A stretch of 33,262 nucleotides of DNA from Xanthobacteraceae bacterium (GCA_030037885.1 JASHPU010000109.1:1-33262), one strand, 5' to 3'; shown: positions 15,703 through 24,517, counted from the first letter of the stretch. Notes: a model not told the origin generated them from the letters alone. Numbers and translations: made by a program.

Positions 15703-16314
15703 TCAAGCCGTGACCGCCAAATATTCAGCGACAAGATCGGCATAGTCTCCGAAGGTCAGTTCATCCGGTTGCAGATTACGCATTGCGCAATATTTCGGAA
15801 GCTTTCTGCGGAATGACGCAAATTCAGCGGCCATCTTTTGGCCGCCCGGAACAGCCTTGTCGCGGCTCTGATTTCTGAGCCAAGTCGCCACTTCGGTAAT
15901 CAAAATTCCAATTTTCCCTTGATGGGAATGAATATCCTGGCCGGAGATATCGGAAATGTATTTTTGATATCGATATTGCTCCTTATCCAGAACTATACAG
16001 CGTTTTGATTTTTGTCCTCTGATTCCGAACCGTTTTGCGGCAATAAACAATCCAAGCTCAAAAGGCATATTGAACCGCGGTAGCTTGGATTTGGCGTCCA
16101 ATTCGGTGCGGCAGATGTCATGAATTCCGTAACGGCACTCCTTCACAATATTGCAGATCTTATCAAATCTATTTTCTGAACTATCGTCCGTCTCCAAGGC
16201 GCAGCGTGGTTGAAAGCCAGACCTGATCACCGCGAATACGATGGCCCAGAAGAAGGGCCGATACTCAGCATCGAACGGACAATTGATGAAGACGTCACGG
16301 CCGGTACCTGGCAT
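15703..16314 (-). CDS. TIR/nucleoside-deoxyribosyltransferase-like protein of unknown function (putative defence effector)
   Basis: A 203-residue soluble protein. The N-terminus RDVFINCPFDAEYRPFFWAI looks like the first strand and loop of a TIR-like Rossmann fold. Further on are IVKECRYGIHDICRTELD (residues ~56-73) and FNMPFELGLFIAAKRFG (81-97), where E86 sits in the ELG context that carries the catalytic Glu of TIR NADases and nucleoside deoxyribosyltransferases. CIVLDKEQYRYQKYISDISGQD follows. The C-terminal third (residues ~150-203) is a helical tail. The ATG at 16312-16314 overlaps the stop of the upstream small gene in a TGATG junction, so translation is coupled. The pair is clearly less GC-rich than its surroundings, as expected for transferred DNA. 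The enzymatic assignment is inference from motif shape. Confidence 0.6.
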   Translation of the reverse strand: MPGTGRDVFINCPFDAEYRPFFWAIVFAVIRSGFQPRCALETDDSSENRFDKICNIVKECRYGIHDICRTELDAKSKLPRFNMPFELGLFIAAKRFGIRGQKSKRCIVLDKEQYRYQKYISDISGQDIHSHQGKIGILITEVATWLRNQSRDKAVPGGQKMAAEFASFRRKLPKYCAMRNLQPDELTFGDYADLVAEYLAVTA

Positions 16315-16502
16315 CAGGCTCTGACCGATGTGGTCTTCTCGACTTCACTAATCGTCTTGCGGATTTGCTTCGAAGTGAAATGCTTCGGCTTCGCTTTGGG
16401 GCGAAGAATTTTAACACCGTCCCGTGTCGTGCCAACGACCTGGTATCCGCGGGCGCTTTTCCTGACTTTCCTAGTCGTGCGAAATGAGCTGGCCGATTTC
16501 AT
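16314..16502 (-). CDS. Small basic protein coupled to the TIR-like gene
   Basis: A 62-residue, Lys/Arg-rich protein (MKSASSFRTTRKVRKSARGY...), with a predicted two-strand section VVGTTRDGVKILRPK and a C-terminal helix FTSKQIRKTISEVEK. Its TGA (16314-16316) shares a base with the ATG of the 203-residue gene, which indicates a two-gene operon. Size, charge and coupling resemble an antitoxin or a nucleic-acid-binding regulator, but no family is recognised. No clear ribosome binding site precedes the ATG at 16500-16502. Confidence 0.55.
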   Translation of the reverse strand: MKSASSFRTTRKVRKSARGYQVVGTTRDGVKILRPKAKPKHFTSKQIRKTISEVEKTTSVRA

Positions 16503-16732
16503 GGCAGGTTGCCCGATTACTCCGATTGCATGATCAGAATATCGAGCGAATCAGGCGAAGATGCAAGGTCGATGATAATTGCCTCGCTTCATTTATCGGG
16601 CCTGCCGCACTCACTGCGGCGGCGGCGCTACCAACTGCGATCGGGGATTGCGGATGGTCGATTGCGCCCGTGGAATGACTGCCAGCCAAAACCTGCGCTA
16701 ATATGGCGGCAGGACGTGTAGAGGAGAATGCC

Positions 16733-17872
16733 GTGCTGGCGCGCAGCGCATCGATGCGGGACCGCATCGCCATGTACAACGGCAATGCGCTCAAGATCGG
16801 GCTGTTCGGCGCCAATTGCTCGTCGGGCCGCTCCGCCACCACGGTGCCGGAGCGCTGGTCGGCGAGCTGGGAGAATTGCCTGGCGCTGGCGCGGCTTGCC
16901 GACGAGGCCGGCCTCGATTTCATGCTGCCGATCGCACGCTGGAAGGGCTATGGCGGCGCGACCGATTTCCACGGCGTCTCGCTCGAGACCATCACCTGGG
17001 CGGTGGGGCTACTCTGCGCCACCAAGCGGATGACCGTGTTCGGTACGGTGCACGCGCCGCTGTTTCACCCGCTGATCGCCGCGAAAGAATTCGTCACTGC
17101 CGATCACATCGGCCAGGGCCGCGTCGGCGTCAACATCGTGTGCGGCTGGAACGAGGGCGAGTTCGACATGTTCGGCGTCCGCCAGCGCGAGCACGACATG
17201 CGCTACGCCTACGCGCAGGAATGGGTCGACATCGTCAAGGCGGCGTGGCAGCGCGACGATGCCTTCGATTTCGACGGCGCGTTTTTGAAGCTCCACGGCG
17301 TGCGCGCTTATCCCAAGCCGTGCGGCGGAACGCGGCCGCTGATGATGAATGCCGGCGCGTCCGACATCGGCCAGGCGTTTGCTCTGCGCAATTGCGATGC
17401 GTTTTTCGTCGCCACCGTCGGCTCCCGCAAATCGCTCGCCGGCAATGCCGCCAAGGTGGCGGAGATCAAGGCGCAGGCGCAAGACTTCGGCCGCGCGATC
17501 GAGGTGTTCACTGTCGGCCAGGTGATCTGCCGGCCGACCCAGCGGGAGGCGGACGATTATTATCAGCACGTCATCATCGACAACGCCGACTGGGGCGCGA
17601 TCGACGGCATGCTGGCCAACAAAAGCATCACGCCGCAGAGCATCGGCGCGCAAGAATACGACGCCAGGCGCCGCTATTTCGCTTCTCATGCGGTCGGCGG
17701 CTATCCGTTCGTCGGCACGCCCGACAAGGTCGCCGAGGAGCTGACGATCATCAGCCATGGCGGGGTGCGCGGCATCGGTCTCTCGTTCGTCAACTATCTC
17801 GCCGAGGTGCCCTACTTCTGCGACGAAGTGCTGCCGCGTCTCGTTCGAGCCGGCGTGCGGGTGGCGCGGTGA
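16733..17872 (+). CDS. LLM class flavin-dependent oxidoreductase (luciferase-like monooxygenase)
   Basis: A 379-residue TIM-barrel flavin monooxygenase of the luciferase-like family. The GTG at 16733 is preferred because GAGGAG at 16721-16726 lies 6 bp upstream; ATG 16703 would put that site inside the gene. Signatures are KIGLFGANCSSG, WSASWENCLALARLADEAGLDFMLPIARWKGYGG, FGTVHAPLFHPLIAAKEFVTADHIGQGRVGVNIVCGWN (split here over the FMN-binding strands), MNAGASDIGQAFALRNCDAFF and GTPDKVAEELTIISHGGVRGI. The GWN.GEFDMFG segment is typical of the RutA/dimethylsulfone-monooxygenase subgroup. Substrate unknown; a flavin reductase partner is not in the window. A decayed parE follows directly. Confidence 0.9.
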   Translation: MLARSASMRDRIAMYNGNALKIGLFGANCSSGRSATTVPERWSASWENCLALARLADEAGLDFMLPIARWKGYGGATDFHGVSLETITWAVGLLCATKRMTVFGTVHAPLFHPLIAAKEFVTADHIGQGRVGVNIVCGWNEGEFDMFGVRQREHDMRYAYAQEWVDIVKAAWQRDDAFDFDGAFLKLHGVRAYPKPCGGTRPLMMNAGASDIGQAFALRNCDAFFVATVGSRKSLAGNAAKVAEIKAQAQDFGRAIEVFTVGQVICRPTQREADDYYQHVIIDNADWGAIDGMLANKSITPQSIGAQEYDARRRYFASHAVGGYPFVGTPDKVAEELTIISHGGVRGIGLSFVNYLAEVPYFCDEVLPRLVRAGVRVAR

Positions 17873-18179
17873 GTGGCGGCTTGCCTAACTGTGTACGAGT
17901 ATATGCGCCGCGAGCCCTGCGGGACTTGCAGAGCATCAGCGCCTATCTGAACGCCGCCCGGCTGGTGCCGGCAATGTGCCTGCTGCGATCAGATCCTCCG
18001 TCAACACGCTGAGTTACTTTCCAGAGATCGGGCCGCTTGTCGATGATGCGGGACATCGCCGGATGAGCGTGCCGCGCTATCCCGATGTCAGTTTCTATCG
18101 CATCGACGCTCATTGATCTTTGATCCTCCCCGTCAGGCACACATCGCGCCAACCAATCGATTCCGCAAGCGATCTTTGA
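17869..18179 (+). pseudogene. Decayed ParE/RelE-type toxin gene
   Basis: The first part, overlapping the LLM stop codon, reads VRVYAPRALRDLQSISAYLN, the N-terminal helix hairpin of ParE toxins. After a frameshift near 17955-17965 the neighbouring frame continues AGNVPAAIRSSVNTLSYFPE and RRMSVPRYPDVSFYRIDAH, hits TGA at 18114-18116, then continues in the same frame as SLILPVRHTSRQPIDSASDL to TGA 18177-18179. All of ParE is therefore recognisable but broken by one frameshift and one nonsense codon. No parD antitoxin is visible upstream. Confidence 0.8.
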
Positions 18180-18294
18180 TGGAAAGGCGCGCTCTTGCGT
18201 TGGTCACGGACTTAATCTGCTGATCCTGGACCTTCTGAGCGCGTGACGGTACTGTTCATGCGCCCGCCCGCAATACATCTGCCGAGGCCCGTCG

Positions 18295-19605
18295 ATGAAC
18301 ACGCCAATTCGCCCGCCGCGCATCGGTCCGCAGCCGTGGCAGGCGGTGCGGACCAGGCTCGACCAGACGCTGCCGTTCGCCAACATGCGCGACACGCCGT
18401 ATTACCGCGACGCGGTGTGGGAGCAGTTTTCCAAGGCCGAGTACGAGCGCCGCTACGCCGCGCTGCGGGCGAAGATGCGCGCGCACCGGCTCGACGTGCT
18501 GATCGTGCCGGGCGGGCCGAGCCACTGGAGCTTTGGCGGCGGCATGCTGTGGCTCACCGGCCATTGGGAATGGCACGCGCTGTCGAGCTACGTGCTGGTG
18601 CCGCTCGACGGCGAGCCGACCATGATCTACTCGATGGGCGGCACCCACGCCGAGGCGGTGCGGCGGCAGGTCGCGATCGCCGTTCAAGACGTGCGCCACA
18701 GCCGCAGCGGCCGCTATGCCGACGTGATGGTCGAGCGCATCCGCGAGCTGAAAGCCGAGCGCGGCCGCATCGGGTTGATGGAGATCGATCCGCGCCACGG
18801 CGACTACATGCCGGTCAATCAATATACCGTGTTGCGCGACAATCTGCCCGACGCCGAACTCGTCTTCACCAGGGGTTTTCTGCACGAGCTTCTCTCGGTG
18901 CACAGCGCCGAAGAGCTCGACTGCGTGCGCAGGGCCGGCGCGCTGTGCAAGAACGCCATGGACGCCATGGTGGCGCGCGCCGCGCCGGGCGTGAAGGAGT
19001 ACGAACTGCGCGCCGCTGCCGGCGCGGCGATCTTGGAAGGCGGCGGCGACATCGATTTTCTCATCATCGGCGCGACGCCGATGGTGAACCCGGCGATGGT
19101 ATTCGGCAACCCGCGGCCGTCGAGCCGCGTGCTGCAAAAGGGCGACATCATCAATATGGAGCTGGCGGCCGGCTATCGCGGCTACACCGCGCAAATCGGC
19201 TCGCCGATCTGCGTCGGCGAGCCGACCGAGATGGTGAAAGAATTCTGGAACGAGGTCACGCTGCCGGGCTACCGCCGCATTGTCGCTGAGATCGCGCCGG
19301 GAAAGCCCGCCGAGGCCATGCGGCTTGCCAGCAAATTCTTCCGCGACAACGGCTATCAGTCACGGCCGACGCAATGCCACGGCATCGACCTCGTCACCGA
19401 CGGGCCGCATGTCGTCGCCGAGCACGTTACCGCCGAGAAATTCGAGGAAATACTCAAGCCCGGCATGGTGATCATGGCGGAGCCCAACCCGATCACGCCG
19501 GACGGCCTGTTCGGCATTTTCCTCGGCCACACCTTCATCGTCACCGCGACCGGCCACGAGGTGGTCGACGACTTTCCGCTGGAGATCGCGGTGGCGCGGG
19601 GGTGA
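18295..19605 (+). CDS. M24 (creatinase/aminopeptidase P) fold protein with degraded metal site
   Basis: A 436-residue protein with the two-domain creatinase/prolidase layout: an N-terminal domain (residues ~45-200, including YERRYAALRAKMRAHRLDVL and GGPSHWSFGGGMLWLTGHWE) and a pita-bread catalytic domain (~205-430). In the canonical dinuclear site the ligands are Asp, Asp, His, Glu, Glu. Here these positions read E289 (INMELAAGY), Q300 (GYTAQIGS), H362 (QCHGIDL), E396 (MAEPNP) and G411 (IFLGHTF), so three of five differ. It may be a non-peptidase hydrolase like creatinase, which needs no metal, or use a single metal. The start ATG at 18295 has no strong ribosome binding site. It lies alone downstream of the dead parE. 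Confidence 0.85.
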   Translation: MNTPIRPPRIGPQPWQAVRTRLDQTLPFANMRDTPYYRDAVWEQFSKAEYERRYAALRAKMRAHRLDVLIVPGGPSHWSFGGGMLWLTGHWEWHALSSYVLVPLDGEPTMIYSMGGTHAEAVRRQVAIAVQDVRHSRSGRYADVMVERIRELKAERGRIGLMEIDPRHGDYMPVNQYTVLRDNLPDAELVFTRGFLHELLSVHSAEELDCVRRAGALCKNAMDAMVARAAPGVKEYELRAAAGAAILEGGGDIDFLIIGATPMVNPAMVFGNPRPSSRVLQKGDIINMELAAGYRGYTAQIGSPICVGEPTEMVKEFWNEVTLPGYRRIVAEIAPGKPAEAMRLASKFFRDNGYQSRPTQCHGIDLVTDGPHVVAEHVTAEKFEEILKPGMVIMAEPNPITPDGLFGIFLGHTFIVTATGHEVVDDFPLEIAVARG

Positions 19606-19616
19606 TCGGCTCGATC

Positions 19617-19791
19617 GTCATTCCGGATCGCCGCGAAAGGGCGAGTCCGGAATCCATAATCCCTGCGCTGGGGCTATGGATTGCGGGTTCCTCGCGGAGC
19701 TTGTCATCGGGCCGGCCGGGGGTCCCCATCGCGCAAGCGCGATGGGGTGCCCCACTTCGGGCCAGACCCGTTGGCTCGGCCCCGGAATGAC
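19617..19791. repeat. Composite palindromic repeat (GTCATTCCGG family) with inserted hairpin
   Basis: The outer arms GTCATTCCGGATCGCCGCGA and CTCGGCCCCGGAATGAC match the element at 7992-8127. The inner region carries an additional hairpin GTCCCCATCGCGC-AA-GCGCGATGGGGTG at 19723-19749, so it is a nested structure. It occupies most of the gap between the M24 gene and hemA; the remaining ~130 bp before hemA should hold its promoter. Confidence 0.75.
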
Positions 19792-19920
19792 GAATCAATC
19801 ATAACCTGGCGCAATGCGTCGCGGCGGGGTCGGTCGCTATGACCTCGACAAGCACCCTGGAACGCTTCTAGAATTAAGTCTCCGCTGGTTCCAGTCGCCT
19901 CGCCGGGGACGCCTCATTCC

Positions 19921-21189
19921 ATGGTCTACCGTCCGAACACCCCCGTGAATTACCGTGCCTATTTCGCCGCCGCGCTGGACCAGCTGCGTGCCGAGCGGCG
20001 CTATCGGGTGTTTGCCGATCTGGAGCGCATCGCCGGCCGTTTTCCCCATGCGATCTGGCATTCGCCGCAAGGGCCGCAGAACGTCGTGATCTGGTGTTCG
20101 AACGATTATCTCGGCATGGGTCAGCACCCCAAGGTGATCGGCGCCATGGTCGAGACCGCGACCCGCATGGGCACCGGCGCCGGCGGCACCCGCAACATTG
20201 CCGGCAACAACCATCCGCTGGTCGAGCTCGAACGCGAGCTGGCCGACCTGCACCGCAAGGAGGCGGCGCTGGTCTTCACCTCCGGCTACATCTCGAACCA
20301 GACCGGCATCGCCACTTTGGCGCGGCTGATGCCGAACTGCCTGATCCTGTCCGACGCCTGGAACCACAACTCGATGATCGAAGGCGTGCGGCAGGCGAGT
20401 TGCGAGAAGCGCATCTTCCGCCACAACGACGCGGCGCATCTCGAGGAGCTGCTCGCCGCCGCCGATCCGGCGCGGCCGAAGCTCGTGGTGTTCGAGAGCC
20501 TCTATTCGATGGACGGCGACGTGGCGCCGGTGAACCGGATCTGCGATCTGGCCGAACACTACGGCGCCATGACCTACGTCGACGAGGTCCATGCGGTCGG
20601 CATGTACGGCGCCCGCGGCGGCGGCATCTGCGAGCGCGACGGCGCCATGGGCCGCGTCGACGTGATCGAAGCGACGCTGGCCAAGGCGTTCGGCTGCCTC
20701 GGCGGCTACATCGCGGGCGCGGCGGCTTTGATCGACGCGGTGCGCTCGTATGCGCCGGGCTTCATCTTCACCACGGCGCTGCCGCCGGCGGTCTGCGCCG
20801 GCGCCACTGCGGCGATCCGGCATCTGAAAACATCGACCTGGGAGCGCGAGCGCCATCAGGAACGCGCCGCGCGCACCAAGGCGGTGCTCGCCGCGGCGCG
20901 GCTGCCGGTGATGACGAGTCCGACCCATATCGTGCCGGTTTTTGTCGGCGATCCGCAACGCTGCAAAGCGGCGAGCGACCTGCTTCTCGCCGAGCACGGC
21001 ATCTACATCCAGCCGATCAATTATCCGACCGTGCCGCGCGGCACCGAGCGGCTGCGCATCACGCCGAGCCCGTACCACGACGACGCCCTGATCGACGCGC
21101 TCGCCGAGGCTCTGGTCGACGTCTGGCAACGGCTCGGGCTGCCGCTCAAGGCAAACGCGCTGGCGCTCGCAGCGGCGGGGTCGGGATAA
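19921..21189 (+). CDS. hemA: 5-aminolevulinate synthase
   Basis: A 422-residue PLP enzyme of the alpha-oxoamine synthase family that condenses glycine with succinyl-CoA to 5-aminolevulinate, the first step of heme synthesis by the Shemin route. Signatures are [11 protein letters not shown], the glycine-rich [13 protein letters not shown] (residues 84-96), [20 protein letters not shown] with D221 and H224, and the PLP lysine K255 in [15 protein letters not shown]. The C-terminal part has [11 protein letters not shown] and [25 protein letters not shown]. The ATG at 19921 gives a short extension; the GTG at 19945 (VNYRAYF) matches the usual N-terminus and may be the true start. Neither has a good ribosome binding site. 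Confidence 0.96.
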   Translation: MVYRPNTPVNYRAYFAAALDQLRAERRYRVFADLERIAGRFPHAIWHSPQGPQNVVIWCSNDYLGMGQHPKVIGAMVETATRMGTGAGGTRNIAGNNHPLVELERELADLHRKEAALVFTSGYISNQTGIATLARLMPNCLILSDAWNHNSMIEGVRQASCEKRIFRHNDAAHLEELLAAADPARPKLVVFESLYSMDGDVAPVNRICDLAEHYGAMTYVDEVHAVGMYGARGGGICERDGAMGRVDVIEATLAKAFGCLGGYIAGAAALIDAVRSYAPGFIFTTALPPAVCAGATAAIRHLKTSTWERERHQERAARTKAVLAAARLPVMTSPTHIVPVFVGDPQRCKAASDLLLAEHGIYIQPINYPTVPRGTERLRITPSPYHDDALIDALAEALVDVWQRLGLPLKANALALAAAGSG

Positions 21190-21319
21190 GACACCGCGCG
21201 AAACGGCATAAGGGGCGTACTCGTAAATCGCCTTGTGCGGAAGCTGCCCTATTCGGATCAATCAGAGGGTATCCAATGGGCAGTGCGGCGGCCACGAATT
21301 CGGCGCCAAATAGCTCTTC

Positions 21320-22069
21320 TCAGGCGTAAAGCCGACCCTGGTTACTGGGGAGCCCGCGTCGGCTCAGGCGTTTGTGCATGTGCACCATGAATGCCGTAGC
21401 AAAGAGCGGCGTCGCCAAACTGACAATGGGAATCGATACAAACAGAGCAATAAGCATGCCGCCGATAAAAACGGTTGCGGCATGACGCCGGCGGAGCGCC
21501 TTCGCCTCTGCGATCGGATGAAAGCGCATTGCCGCAAGCTCGAAATATTCTCGGCCGAGCAGCCATGCGGTCGCGAGAAAAAACAGGACGGCGCCGAGCC
21601 CGGCGATCAGCACCAGCGGCAGGGCGCACGCGTAAACGGCGATCGCAAGCAGCGCTGTCTTGCCACCTTCGAAAATCGCTTGCCAGAGCGCCAGGGCTTT
21701 CCCCGGCGGATCGGCGGGGTAATGCGTGCGCTCGACCTCACCGGCGATTTGATCGACAAAAAAGCTGCCGACGAATGCAATCACCGCAGGCATCAGCATC
21801 ACGCTGCCAACCACAATGCCGAACCCCGCCGCTATCGAGAGCAACCAGGCGGCGGCATCGACCGGCAAATGGGCGTTCGGTCCAAGCGCTGTTTCGGCCG
21901 ACGTACTGCCGGCTCCGACCAGCCAGACGATGATGCGCTCGAGCGCGAGCGCAAGTACGATAATGAGCGCAAGCGCCAGCCCAATCGATTTCCAAAGCAC
22001 CGCGCGCAGCGGCGGTTAAAACATTTGTGCGATTGCCTTGATGGCGTCGTCGAGCATGCTTTCCATCAT
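21320..22069 (-). pseudogene. EI24/CysZ-like membrane protein gene with an early in-frame stop
   Basis: From the ATG complementary to 22067-22069 the frame reads MMESMLDDAIKAIAQMF, then TAA (complement of 22016-22018), then PPLRAVLWKSIGLALALI in the same frame to TGA at 21320-21322. Family members usually have Ser at the stop position (Phe-Ser-Pro-Pro), one C-to-A change away. The downstream part has four hydrophobic segments of the EI24/CysZ fold (sulfate-transporter-like). A GTG complementary to 21998-22000 could restart translation and give a 226-residue protein lacking only the short cytoplasmic N-terminus, so the gene may still work. It converges with hemA. Confidence 0.75.
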
Positions 22070-22401
22070 TTCGAGTATGCCAGTGCTGTAGCGGCGGCCT
22101 TCGTTGATACGGCAGTGGAAGACCGTCATCAGAGCGCAACAACCGACGAAAACAACGTGCTGGAACCTGCGAGCTTGTCAGGGCCTAGCTTGGCGAGAGG
22201 CCAATTCCACTGGCTGGCAGCCATCTTCGATCTTCTCCGACAGGCAAACTTTGGCAAGGGTAAATCGTCGCCAAGCGAGCAGCCGGCGCATACAAGCCTG
22301 CTTAGCCTCAGAGGTTCACGATCTGACCGTGGGCGTCCCTCGGTCGCGCCACCCTTCGCTTTCGGCTTGCCTCTTGAGACGCAGGCGCCCACCCTGTTGG
22401 A
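22070..22401. other. Intergenic stretch without a recognisable gene
   Basis: About 330 bp upstream of the EI24-like gene and before the xthA remnant. Open frames exist on both strands but none resembles a known protein, and no RNA gene or strong hairpin is seen. It should contain the promoter for the minus-strand EI24-like gene. Confidence 0.5.
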
Positions 22402-22467
22402 ATGAAGCTTGCAACCTTCAACATCAACAACGTCAACAAGCGTCTTCCGAACCTGCTCGCCTGGTTG
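22402..22467 (+). pseudogene. N-terminal remnant of exodeoxyribonuclease III
   Basis: The ATG at 22402 opens MKLATFNINNVNKRLPNLLA plus WL, which is the exact N-terminal strand-helix of ExoIII (XthA), including the metal-binding Asn of FNINN. After residue 22 the similarity stops; the same frame ends as ...RSSAFSC at TAA-less unrelated codons. A short piece further on (22484-22500, AAK-stop-FPA in another frame) could correspond to the next ExoIII motif after an internal deletion, but this is tentative. Confidence 0.7.
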
Positions 22468-22622
22468 CCCGCAACCTCTCCCGGCCGCAAAGTAATTTCC
22501 GGCAATTACCGCTCGTCGGCCTTCAGCTGTTAACCACTCGTTCACCATGTTTTTTTATCTATCCTCATGGGGCGTCCCACTGCTGGCCGGTCATTCGGCG
22601 AAGCGCTATTCGGACGGCTCCC

Positions 22623-24155
22623 ATGCTTTATTTTCAGCCCGCGCGATCGAACCGGGAACCGGTTCATTACGCCCGCGATGCCGAGTTCACGCGCACGCTG
22701 CTGACAATTTGCGACGATGCCTTGGCGCATCATAGGGCCGGGCGGTTTGCCGAGGCTATCAGCCGCTACGAACGGATTCTCTCGCTCGGGCTGGACATAC
22801 CTCAGATTCATAACAACCTGGGTCATGCTTTTGGCGCGTTGGGCAAACCAGAGTTAGCCCTGATCGCGCTTCAACGAGCGATCAAGCGCAAGCCTGATTA
22901 CGCCGAGGCGCTTTGCAATCTAGGTCTCGCGCTGGCAAATCTGGAACGGTTCGATGAGGCCGAGGCCAAATATCTGCAAGCGATCAAGGCCAACCCGCGT
23001 TATGCCGCTGCTCACAACAACCTCGGAATACTGCTGAAGGACAAAGGACAGTTCACAGAGGGCAGACGAGCCTTTGAACGCGCGATCGATTTGGCTCCGA
23101 GAAATTTCGCTTATTATGACAATCTGGCAGCGGTCATGCCATTTACCGCCGGCGATCCTTATCTGTCGGCGCTTGAGGCCGCAGGAAACGATTCCACTAC
23201 CCTTTCAATCACAGACCAGATTCACCTGAATTTCGCGCTGGCCAAGGTCTACGACGCTTTGAGCCGCCCGGAGCGTGCCTTCAATCACCTGCTCAAGGCC
23301 AATCGGCTCAAGCGAGAGCTGATCGCCTACGACGAGGCCGGTACGCTCGGCCAGATGGTCCGACTGCGTGAGTTGATCAGCCGCGAGTTTATTCGAGGCC
23401 GTCAGGGCTACGGTGAACCATCATCGGTCCCGATATTCATCATCGGCATGACACGCTCGGGCACGACGTTGATCGAGCAGATATTGGCAAGCCATCCGCA
23501 GATCTTCGGCGCCGGTGAACTTCTCCTAATGGATCAACTCGCGGGATCAGTACGCGACCTGCTGCCCGGCGTTCCAGCCTTTCCCGAAATGGTATTGGAC
23601 ATGTCGCCTGAGCATTTCCTCAAACTGGGGACGCTTTACGTGGAAAAGCTCATGCAGCGGGCACCAACGGCCAAACGAATTACCGACAAGATGACGGTAA
23701 ACTTCCTTTTTGTGGGCTTCATCCATTTGGCGCTGCCGAACGCAACTATCATTCATGCGGTCCGCGATCCGGTCGACACCTGCGTATCCTCTTTCGCGAC
23801 CCATTTTACGAATGGACACAAGCACACCTACGATCTCGCGGAACTGGGCCGCTATTACCGGCATTATCGGGAATTAATGGCACACTGGCACGATGTTCTC
23901 CCGCCGGACCGTATCCTGGACGTGCACTACGAGGAACTGGTCAGTGATCTAGAGGGTGTGGCGCGGCGCATCGTTGCCCATTGCGGCCTCGCCTGGGATG
24001 CGCACTGCCTCGACTTTCACCGCAATGAACGGCCAATCCGCAATGCAAGTGCCACCCAGGTTCGCAGGCCGATCTATCGGGAATCGGTGGGACGCTGGCG
24101 CAAATACCAGAATTTTCTCGGACCGCTGCTCACCGAGCTCGCGCCTCTTGCCTGA
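22623..24155 (+). CDS. TPR-repeat sulfotransferase family protein
   Basis: A 510-residue fusion of tetratricopeptide repeats and a sulfotransferase domain. Residues ~25-170 contain about four TPRs (for example AISRYERILSLGLDIPQIHN, ALCNLGLALANLERFDEAEA, AHNNLGILLKDKGQFTEGRR). Residues ~268-505 form the sulfotransferase domain with the 5'-phosphosulfate loop IGMTRSGTTLIEQ (274-286) and the 3'-phosphate motif AVRDPVDTCVSSF (379-391). Such proteins use PAPS to sulfate a carbohydrate or protein. The ATG at 22623 is taken as start (MLYFQPARSN); the frame stays open upstream to 22104 but without similarity. No operon partner is evident. Confidence 0.85.
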   Translation: MLYFQPARSNREPVHYARDAEFTRTLLTICDDALAHHRAGRFAEAISRYERILSLGLDIPQIHNNLGHAFGALGKPELALIALQRAIKRKPDYAEALCNLGLALANLERFDEAEAKYLQAIKANPRYAAAHNNLGILLKDKGQFTEGRRAFERAIDLAPRNFAYYDNLAAVMPFTAGDPYLSALEAAGNDSTTLSITDQIHLNFALAKVYDALSRPERAFNHLLKANRLKRELIAYDEAGTLGQMVRLRELISREFIRGRQGYGEPSSVPIFIIGMTRSGTTLIEQILASHPQIFGAGELLLMDQLAGSVRDLLPGVPAFPEMVLDMSPEHFLKLGTLYVEKLMQRAPTAKRITDKMTVNFLFVGFIHLALPNATIIHAVRDPVDTCVSSFATHFTNGHKHTYDLAELGRYYRHYRELMAHWHDVLPPDRILDVHYEELVSDLEGVARRIVAHCGLAWDAHCLDFHRNERPIRNASATQVRRPIYRESVGRWRKYQNFLGPLLTELAPLA

Positions 24156-24517
24156 GGTTGGACGAGGGATCGAGCGCAGGCGGTGAGCATCAATGCGGCG
24201 GGCACAATAAAACATCTCATGACCACGCGAGCAGAGCGCATGAGCCTCGTCAGCGGCGCGCCTCAGTCCAGAATCTTACAGCTAAACGAGAAAGATTGCT
24301 CGATCCGCTGCAGAACAGCTATGACACACCGGAAAACCGGGTAGCGGCGCGCTGGACTGTTCAACGACTTGTAATGAGTCGTGCGCCAGCCGTACCATCA
24401 CCGCTCCGCGGGATTTCGTCGCTTTTGGCATGTCGCTGCCAATTTTGGATGTCAGTTATCCGATCGCTCTCCGGGGTCAAGCGGATTTGGCGCAGACGGG
24501 GAGTAGTCGATGCGGAG
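24156..24517. other. Intergenic stretch without a recognisable gene
   Basis: About 360 bp between the convergent sulfotransferase and PAP2 genes. Open frames on both strands lack any similarity that I recognise. No repeat of the families seen elsewhere in the window and no clear terminator hairpin is present. Confidence 0.5.

Noticed and set aside
19837-21261. Minus-strand open frame of 474 codons over hemA
   Set aside because: Shadow frame; hemA is certain.
21276-21329. 17-codon open frame after hemA
   Set aside because: Too short, overlaps the end of the EI24-like gene and has no supporting feature.
22104-22622. Upstream extension of the sulfotransferase frame
   Set aside because: The extra 173 codons contain no recognisable domain and overlap the xthA remnant in another frame; the likely start is 22623.
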